Source: Elysia marginata
Taxonomy: Eukaryota > Mollusca > Gastropoda > Plakobranchidae
Direction: 5' to 3'
NCBI GenBank assembly: GCA_019649035.1
Contig: BMAT01003210.1
Location: 98,373-121,404, forward strand
DNA: 23,032 bases
This document shows positions 10,101 through 19,100 of this stretch, piece by piece; the first letter of the stretch is position 1, and each line of letters opens with the position of its first letter. A program made the position numbers and the translations under genes. Under the pieces are notes generated by a model. That model had not been told where the DNA came from. It saw only the letters and a list, made by a program, of their open reading frames with translations, and made no database searches.

Positions 10101-13100
10101 CAAAAGAAAACACAAAGCCAAAAAGCAAAGTTCCTTCCAGTTTTTCGCTTGGCCCTTGTGGCATCCTATGGGTAATGTCAAAAAAGGTTATTTAAATTCA
10201 TTCTGTATTCAAAATAATAAAGGGATGCCAAATTAAATTTGGTTAAGGAACTTTAAAATGAGCAAAGTGTTATATCTCACATAAATGGAATTTCATAGAC
10301 ACATGTTAAGCAATTGTTATACTTGCTTTGGTAATAAAAAAAATAGAAATTAGAAAAAGCAGAAAATGTTGATCATATTTTTTAAAAATGGAAAAACCTA
10401 GAGATATAGTATTCTTGTGTTCAAGAGATAACTCTCGTTCCGCCGCAGGTCTTGAAGTATTTCCAGGGTAGCAGTAACTTGTTNNNNNNNNNNNNNNNNN
10501 NNNNNNNNNNNNNNNNNNNNNNNNNNNNNNNNNNNNNNNNNNNNNNNNNNNNNNNNNNNNNNNNNNNNNNNNNNNNNNNNNNNNNNNNNNNNNNNNNNNN
10601 NNNNNNNNNNNNNNNNNNNNNNNNNNNNNNNNNNNNNNNNNNNNNNNNNNNNNNNNNNNNNNNNNNNNNNNNNNNNNNNNNNNNNNNNNNNNNNNNNNNN
10701 NNNNNNNNNNNNNNNNNNNNNNNNNNNNNNNNNNNNNNNNNNNNNNNNNNNNNNNNNNNNNNNNNNNNNNNNNNNNNNNNNNNNNNNNNNNNNNNNNNNN
10801 NNNNNNNNNNNNNNNNNNNNNNNNNNNNNNNNNNNNNNNNNNNNNNNNNNNNNNNNNNNNNNNNNNNNNNNNNNNNNNNNNNNNNNNNNNNNNNNNNNNN
10901 NNNNNNNNNNNNNNNNNNNNNNNNNNNNNNNNNNNNNNNNNNNNNNNNNNNNNNNNNNNNNNNNNNNNNNNNNNNNNNNNNNNNNNNNNNNNNNNNNNNN
11001 NNNNNNNNNNNNNNNNNNNNNNNNNNNNNNNNNNNNNNNNNNNNNNNNNNNNNNNNNNNNNNNNNNNNNNNNNNNNNNNNNNNNNNNNNNNNNNNNNNNN
11101 NNNNNNNNNNNNNNNNNNNNNNNNNNNNNNNNNNNNNNNNNNNNNNNNNNNNNNNNCTCTCAGATCACCCTTAGTAAAAAGCCTACGAACTTTCAAACAG
11201 TGCTTTGTGTCTCATAAGTTTGTCTCAGCGAGGGGAAACACTGCAGCCGTGTTAGCGCGTGACGTCATCGCTTAGCTAGACCTAGGAATGGCCAGATCGG
11301 GCGTTGTGTTTCGAAACATGCGATTTTGTGGAAGTTCGTTCTAAGCATTGCGAGCTCATTAACTAATGAAATTTGGTCAGATGGTAGGAAACACCTTTAT
11401 CTAAAACCAAGGAAAGTTTAAAAAAAACAAGGCGAGTAGTTTTTATGATGTAGGGTGTTGAAAATTGTCTCGATTTCACATTGAAATATCTCTAGTTCTA
11501 CCAAACCGATTGAAACATGGTTGCCGCCATTTTGAAGCTTGATTCTTCTCCTTTCGTTTGGTGTATCGGAAGTGACCTTTTGACACCGTTAACAAAGCCA
11601 AACAAGCGGTTGTTTAACACACCCGAATTTCGATGTGCCACGGCCGGTCACAAAAACCTATGGGGCGGCTCAGTACTTTTCTGGCCCAGCGTGCCGCCTT
11701 TCACTAAACTGCCTAGTAAAATGCACAACATCATAGGCATAATGTTGTGCAATATTTATACATGTACTTGCTTTTGATAATTAATTTTTTAAAAAAAGAA
11801 ATTACATAAAACGACGAAATGTTGATTGTTTTAAAAAAATGGAAAAACCTAGAGATATAGTATTCTTGTATATCAAGAGATGACTCTGGTTCCGCCCCAG
11901 GTCTTGAAGTATTTCCAGGGTAGCAGTAACTTGTTTAGCTTTGGCTTGACTTCTTTACCATTATGTGACAGGCCTTTCCTTACATTTTCATGATACAAAG
12001 ATAACTTCAAATTATACAATTTTATAGTGTTTTATTACCCAACCCGACTACCCAAAAAATTAATATAAAGATAAATTTTAAAAGCTTTCTGTATTGCCAT
12101 TTATTTATTCAATTGAATGGGATGAACCTACAAAGACCAAATACTAAATTTATAAATTATAGAAAATAAGAGTTGAGAGGGAATGTTTTTGTGTGTGTGT
12201 TGGGAGGGGAGGTGGATTTGGAAAGTAAGCAGCATGTAATATTTATTACAATGTTCTGCTTCGTAATTTTACATCAAACTTTTGTCATGATGTATTTCTG
12301 TTTTAAATGACATATGGAACCAACAACTGAAAGCATAAAAAAAATCTCATTTTAAAGTGTTTTCTTATAACTTGTTATATTCTAACAATCTATGCATATC
12401 ATGACAAACAGTTCTTGGCTGTTTTTCTCTGTTATGCAAATGATAGTTCTCTCACAATAAAGGAAGTATCTAAAACTCACACTTTCACAATCTTAAAATA
12501 TCCATATATTCTATAAGGTTGTTTCTATAACACATAAGGTTGTGCAATACTATCAGTACTTTGCTACATAAGGAGTTGATGAGGGTGAAGGTCTCTACTG
12601 TTGCATTTCCTTTCTTTGGGACCAATGTATTTTTGTGCTATAAATATTTTAAAGTAAGGAATGACCTAAAAGAAAAAAATTTACACGATAACTTTAGAGT
12701 CATGTTGTTGGCTAAAAAGAGCAACAATTTGCCTACACCTTTGTTTAGCACACAACACACCCCTACAATCAAACAAAACAAACAAACTATTTATACCTCT
12801 CAGCTTGATATTCATACATGCCAGGGCGTATGTTTTTCATGACCTGCAAGTAAAATAATAAAATAATTATGAAAATAAGACAAACTGGCGGAGATCAAGT
12901 TGATTCTGGAACAGAGCAAACAACCGAAGGTTTTGCTAAACATTACGTATTGGAGGCAACAGCAAGACAGTGAGTGTGTATGCTCAAGATGTTGCTGGTG
13001 TGTAAAGCTAAAAGTTAGCATTCACAGATCAGAAATCTTTGGCACTGGGACAAAGAGAGTTTGATATCTATATCGAGATGGGCATAAGGGAACAAGGAGC

Positions 13101-16100
13101 AGGGTCCTCATTTTTCAGGCACACGACATAGTGAGGTAGTTTGCCATTGCTTTCCTCGCTGCCTTAACTTTTGCTGAGTCTTAGAAGACTTGGTTACCCA
13201 TTAAGTGCTGGGTGGGCACAGGGGGGAAATAAAATTTTGCCAAGAGTAGGCATCAAACCTGTAATCTATCAGTGGCCAACCAAGGTTCCAACTGCCTCAC
13301 TGCTCATCCCATCTATATAAGCCTACAGCATAGAATTTTTATATTTTAATTTTTTATAGTAGAGGGCAAATAGACCAGCCATTAGTAAGGGTGATAAAAT
13401 AAGATCTACATACATTTATCTTTATCTTAGTCAACATAAATTATGCCAACCTAAAACATTTAAAGTCTGACAGGCATAAGATTTTTCAAAAACATATTAT
13501 TTAAACATTTTTATCTTGGTCGTTCACACACCTATATAGCATGCTACTTAATTTTTTACAACATACCCAGTCCGACAAACACAACAATGGTTAATCTAAT
13601 ACTGTTTACCTCTATGTGGGCCTCGCTGCTGATCTTACTGGAGTATCTCATGGCCTGTAACTCTAAATCACTCTTAAACACTCGGCTGAAAAGACAACAG
13701 CACAGTATAGGGGTAAAAGGTGCATAATAATCCTGCAACTTCAGGTGAATTAGAAATCAAAACCTATAAAGAGTTAAAAAAAAGATTAAGATGTCTCAAA
13801 ATTCAAGAAAATGTTTAGTCTCCATCTGAACTAGACAAACCATACAAAAAAGTGTGAAAATAACAGTAAGAAGCATTCCACTATCGCATCAAAAGCAAAA
13901 CTTGAGGAAATCGCATACAAAATTACCTTTTGAGATGTTCTGTAGTTGTCAAGTTTGTTTTTCTTCATAAACGCAAATCTTTATGGTTTGGTTAAATTAT
14001 ACTAATAGTTTTAATTTTATGAATGGCGGAAGGGTGTGCATCATTCACCATTTTATAGCTCCGATGCAGAAATTATTTATGAAGGTTTATTCATAAGCTG
14101 ATAAGGTATAAACATACCAAAATAAATATAACTTATCACAATTTTTTTTTAAAGTACACCAGCTTCAAAACACAGTCCAGTCCAGATTAAAAACCAAGGG
14201 AACAAAAATTATCTTCAATTTAACACACACAAAAAATTGTCAGTATAGCCTAGTACAAAAGAAGGACAACATAGAAAATCTGAATACACTTCAAATTATG
14301 CAAGTATTCAATTTATCAAGGTATGATTTTATTTGCATTTGACTATATCCATTAAGTAGAATACAAAAAAGATTTATAATAGAACGTAAGGTTAAAAGTA
14401 AGCAGATGAAACTGTCTTCCTTCTAAAATACATTGAAGTTCTTGAAAAAACGATTCATCCTACAATTAATAGCAGAACAATTTACACTCCACAGGTAAAT
14501 ACATTTTACATTTTTTACACTCAATTTTAAATCTTTAAAAAATTTAAACTCGTTAAGTTCAATCATCTTCATGAAAAAATAAAGTAGAGAAATATGTGAG
14601 GCAATAAGGGTAAAACTAGGCATTCCACAAAGTTCAATCACTGCCTTTAGCCAGGTACCCACTTTACAGGTGGGTGGACTGAGGAAAGTGTGGAAAAACA
14701 TGAAGCCGTAACTGCTGGACCATGGATACAATACGCAAACCACTGAGCCATGTTGCTACAAATAGAAACATGCTGCTAAATAATAGCATTATGTTCTATA
14801 TTTTCAACAATTTTCTTGTCTCATTAATAGAGCTTTATAAAACTAATACAAAGTTTTATTATCAGAAGGCAGACTCACCACTCAGTAATCTCTGGGTGAA
14901 GGTATTGGTTGTTCACATTAAACCTGAAACATAAATGTCAACAGACATATATATAGTGACCTAAAAATTTAAAAATAAAAAAATAGAGAATACTAATATT
15001 TACAAGAATTTTGGCAGCACCTGATGAGGGAGATCCGCCAGAAACTTAAATGTCATGGCAGTGCACAAAATTCAAGTTATTATGACAATTATTACGCTCA
15101 AGTAGAGCACTCAACGAATTCTGTTACTTTATCCTAAAATAAAAGAAATTAACAAATTTTTGTTTATTTCGAACTCACCACTTAAATATTATCTTGTCCC
15201 ATCTCATATAAAACAAAGAAGGAGATAGAACAAGACAATACTGAGGCCATGCTGTTATTCTAAAGCAAATTGTGACCTACATGGTAAAACCCAGCTCATA
15301 AGTCTTTACCAAAGTACAGTTTAAACCCATGATACTTCACTGGGATTTGCTGCTCACTAATAAAAATATAAATACAATAGATATTTACTGCTAAGTCAAT
15401 GCTTTCTTTTTGCCGAATTATATTTGTGTGTAGTTCTTTTGTTTCTCCTCTTTCTTGAGATGGATTGATATCACTAAATATAAAATAAAAAAACTTTGTT
15501 TTGGAAGGTCTTTCTTAAAATTTTGCATTGATATAAAGCCAAAGTTTTACGCTACTACACAAAAAAACTGGCATTTAATTTTTTTCTGAGTGCATATGAG
15601 ATACAAATGAATCCACTAAAAGTCAACACTTTTAAGAGAAATTCATGCTAAAATTTGACCTTATTTAGCAGCCCCATCCTGTAGGCCAATTTCTTTATAC
15701 TTTTTTTTTGTGTAAATGGTTAAAGTCAACTCTTGCCTAAAGTCTAAAGCTATACCATATTGAGCCATGACAAAAGAAGACGGTTCTTTTATTTTTAAGA
15801 AAGTGAGCAAAATTTAACAAAATTGAAAAGGTGCATCATAGAAACTAGTAACATGACTATGAGAGTTCACTTACTCAGCAATGCCGGCAAACACTGCCTC
15901 CATACTGTAGTTGCCACTGTCTGTATTCAAGCCATGCTGCGCAACAAAACACAAGTCTATTGATAAAAGATTTTAACTGATACTAAAACTGAGGAGATCA
16001 ATTATAATTGTAAGAACAAGAACAAGAACAATTAAAATAATCATAATAATAATTCAAATCATTTTGATTGGTCGTCAGACATTTAAAATTGATACTAGCG

Positions 16101-19100
16101 ACCTTGACCTTGCTTTGTAAAACATCACTTGGGCAAATTAAACGAATACCTCCTTACCCATAGCTTCAGCGCAAATTTTTATTTATTTCTTGATACAACT
16201 TGAGTGATCATTAATTATAATAATAACACTCATTCTGTAAGTTGTTTAAATTAACTTTTACACAAATAAAAAAGACAGAGAGAAAGACTCTCTAGAAGCA
16301 CATTTTGCATAATACGTATACTGAAGACTCAAGATTGTCTCACCACCAGTGATCTGTTTTTGCTTTCACATGGTACCTTCCCATATGAAAGGGGGTAGGT
16401 GGTATATAGGGACAGAAGATTTTCACAGTACTCTGTCCTGAGATGGTCCAGAGTCTTCAGTAGGAAATATGCATCACGTGAAACGTTTCAGGGCATCATA
16501 TACACAATCTCTACAGTCTTTGTTCGTTCCTTGAATTAGGTTTTGTTTTGTAAGGTTGCATTTTTTAACACCTAATCACCAGCAGCACCAGTTTCAATAA
16601 TGTTTTTAAAACATTCTGAACAGAAACAAAACTGTCAGTATAACTGTCACATACCAGGGTTAGGAGCACGGTTGGGTTCTTTGCTTTCAAGACATCCTTT
16701 ATCTGCGAAAAAAAATAATAATACTAGATTGAATTTATAACAATGAGATGGAGTTTTTGCTTTGCTCCATTCCTCCTTTGTCAAAACATTCATCTCTAAT
16801 AACAACACAACTTGAGCATGTATTTATATTATTCCTGTTACATTGAAGTAATTAAGGTAAATTAAAAAGTATTTATTTATATTGCACCTAATCCACTAAA
16901 ATGCTATTAGAAGGACTTTAAATGGGCACCTGATAGCCCATTACCATCCAAACTGAATTTCTGAGCTCATAGAGGAACAGCAATTAAAACGCATTACTCG
17001 AGCATACTAAAAAGATTTTTCCTTGCCTACAGATGGGTACTCATTTAGTGCCTACTTGTGACGAGGAAATAGCCTTTCCCAAGGACTAATTTTCAACCTG
17101 CCAACCTAGGGCTCCAACCCCACATTTCTCAGACCAAGGGCAGAGTGTCTACCACTGGACTGTCATGCCACCCAAAGTAAGCAGCACAAGCAAAAAAATA
17201 AAATCACAATCTAAGCTTTTGTCTAAGAAGTTCATGTTGATCAGACCTAATGCGGCCTAAGATAGTACTATAATAATGAACTCTCTGCATCCATGCTCAT
17301 GCTGACAAACTAAAGCTCAAGCTGTTTCATGTCTATCTATACGGGTGTGGACGCAAAATGTGAAAAGAGGATTTAAATGTCTTATAGTTTCAACTTTTTG
17401 TGAATTTTCACACTTATACTTACAGTGTAGGTATGAACGCAAATCAGAGGTAAGCAGCAAAATTTGTAAAAGGGACTTAAGTTAAAGCCTCCATGTCAAG
17501 TTCTTAAAAACTTTTACACACTATCCAGAAATAGACAAATACTACACAAAGTCAATATTATTTTCATCAGAATAGCTGCTATAGAAAAATATTCATTTAG
17601 CCCTAATCCCTAAAGAACTATTCATTTTGTGTGTATATTGAAGGTTTTGATTTTGCATTACTTTGTCAGAGAAATGGACCTCATCAACTCCATACAGATA
17701 CTTGAAGTCACTCTCAGTCAAAAGCCTGTAATAAAAATTAAAATAATTGTAAAAAGATGTAAATATGATATCGTTGTCAACACATAAGAAATTCAAAATC
17801 ATTCTATGGGTACACCTAAACTTGCAGAAAATAATTTTTTAAAGTGCTATGGGCTATGTATGAAGTCTATATAAAATAAAAAAAAATTTTCACCATCACA
17901 GAGACAAAATTTATCTAAAACACAAGAAACTGTCACTGCAAGTTTAGAAAAAGATCTCTTTCATTTTTTACACCAATACTTTAAACATTATTGAAAATTG
18001 TGCGCAGGTATTGAATTACTGATGGTTGATTTACATCTTAAAGTTAAAAGCTTTTAGGTTGCAACTTGTTAGTAAAAATCTTAAAAATCGATGTTGGATG
18101 CTCGAGCCATACAGCAGGTTGTAAAATACCTGACAATGCCAACAATGTTTCAGCATAATTTCTTTGACAAGAAACTTAGACTAACAAGAGCGCTGTACTG
18201 TCCAGCAATTTGTAATACCCCTGATAGTGGATGCTCCCAGCGTCCAATTTCAATTGCGTTGTATCGTTTCATTTGGTTAGAAATTTAGGCTGACCAGAAT
18301 ATTTATTACAAAGAGGAAAACTAATCAAAAACAGTGAAAAAAAAATTTAGTTTAAGAATTACAACAAACCTTCCCATCCAGACTGCATATGAAGCTGGTA
18401 AGTTGGGAGGGAACAAAATGGATGCTCCGGTATCCACATCAATAGCACCATAGAAATCCGGCTCTTCAACTCCAAATGTCCAATGAAAGTAAGACTCCTG
18501 CAAAAAAAACAAAAAATTGACCATCTAACTTTAGAAAACACAGAAAAGTCTGTATAGTTAAAACTTTATTCAGATTACCAGTTTTTTTGTTTCTTTGTTC
18601 TTTTAATATGTTGATATTTGGTTTTTCGATATTTTAAAGTAAAATTTTTTCCCTTGAGGTTCAAAATATCCTGACTGGACTGTATTTCAAATCAGCTTAA
18701 AATAATATTATGGTATGCAAGGCATTTAATTTCAAAATTGAGTCACGGGTAAGGGCATTCAGAAAATTTAAGTTAACTCAATATTTCTACAGTATCAATG
18801 AATGAAACCCACCACAAAGTACATATCAAATACGTTTTTGTTTACAGTGTAATCTGCTAATATTGACATTCTTTTGGAAATATATAATGTTGATATATAA
18901 AAATGTTGATAAATAAAATACAAAGGCAAAGAGGAAAAATAAAGAACAATGCTTATGTTATAATAAATAAATATGTGTATATCCCTTGTTTTGTTTTTCA
19001 CAGGAATGAGAATTTTGACAGTTTTCTTAAGAAATCTAAATATGTTTTTTTTTTTAAAAGACAGTGAGCGGCTGGTTTAAAAAAGGCAGATGAAATCTAC

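Larger units (their letters stand above)
10039..12796. other. intron 9 (to exon 10b), with assembly gap and flanking repeats
   Basis: 2758 bp including 673 N. It holds two diverged direct repeats on either side of the gap (10318-10483 and 11764-11936) and a CpG-richer, repeat-like block (11157-11780). 11937-12796 is AT-rich with a short GT run near 12190 and nothing else recognised. Confidence 0.7.
13686..14878. other. intron 7 with a dispersed repeat and a SINE
   Basis: 1193 bp; contains copy 4 of the ~120-bp dispersed repeat (14171-14293, minus) and a SINE (14640-14758, minus). The rest is AT-rich. Confidence 0.65.

Noticed and set aside
11517..11777. 86-codon plus-strand frame in the CpG-richer block
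   Set aside because: No recognisable domain; the 3' half crosses the hairpin. Could be a transposon remnant but nothing supports a gene.
10361..11936. Open stretch [12 protein letters not shown] shared by the two gap-flanking repeats, and a YCYPG reading that recalls exon 10
   Set aside because: Differences between copies are mostly non-silent, splice sites and phase do not fit, and the resemblance to exon 10 is a few residues only; treated as repeat DNA.
12540..12842. 100-codon plus-strand frame over exon 9
   Set aside because: Overlaps exon 9 in antisense; the minus-strand exon is fully supported.
13248..13301. tRNA gene (and similarly at 6620-6670, 14734-14750, 17109-17161)
   Set aside because: A and B boxes are present but arms do not pair as a full tRNA by eye and each is followed by a longer SINE body.
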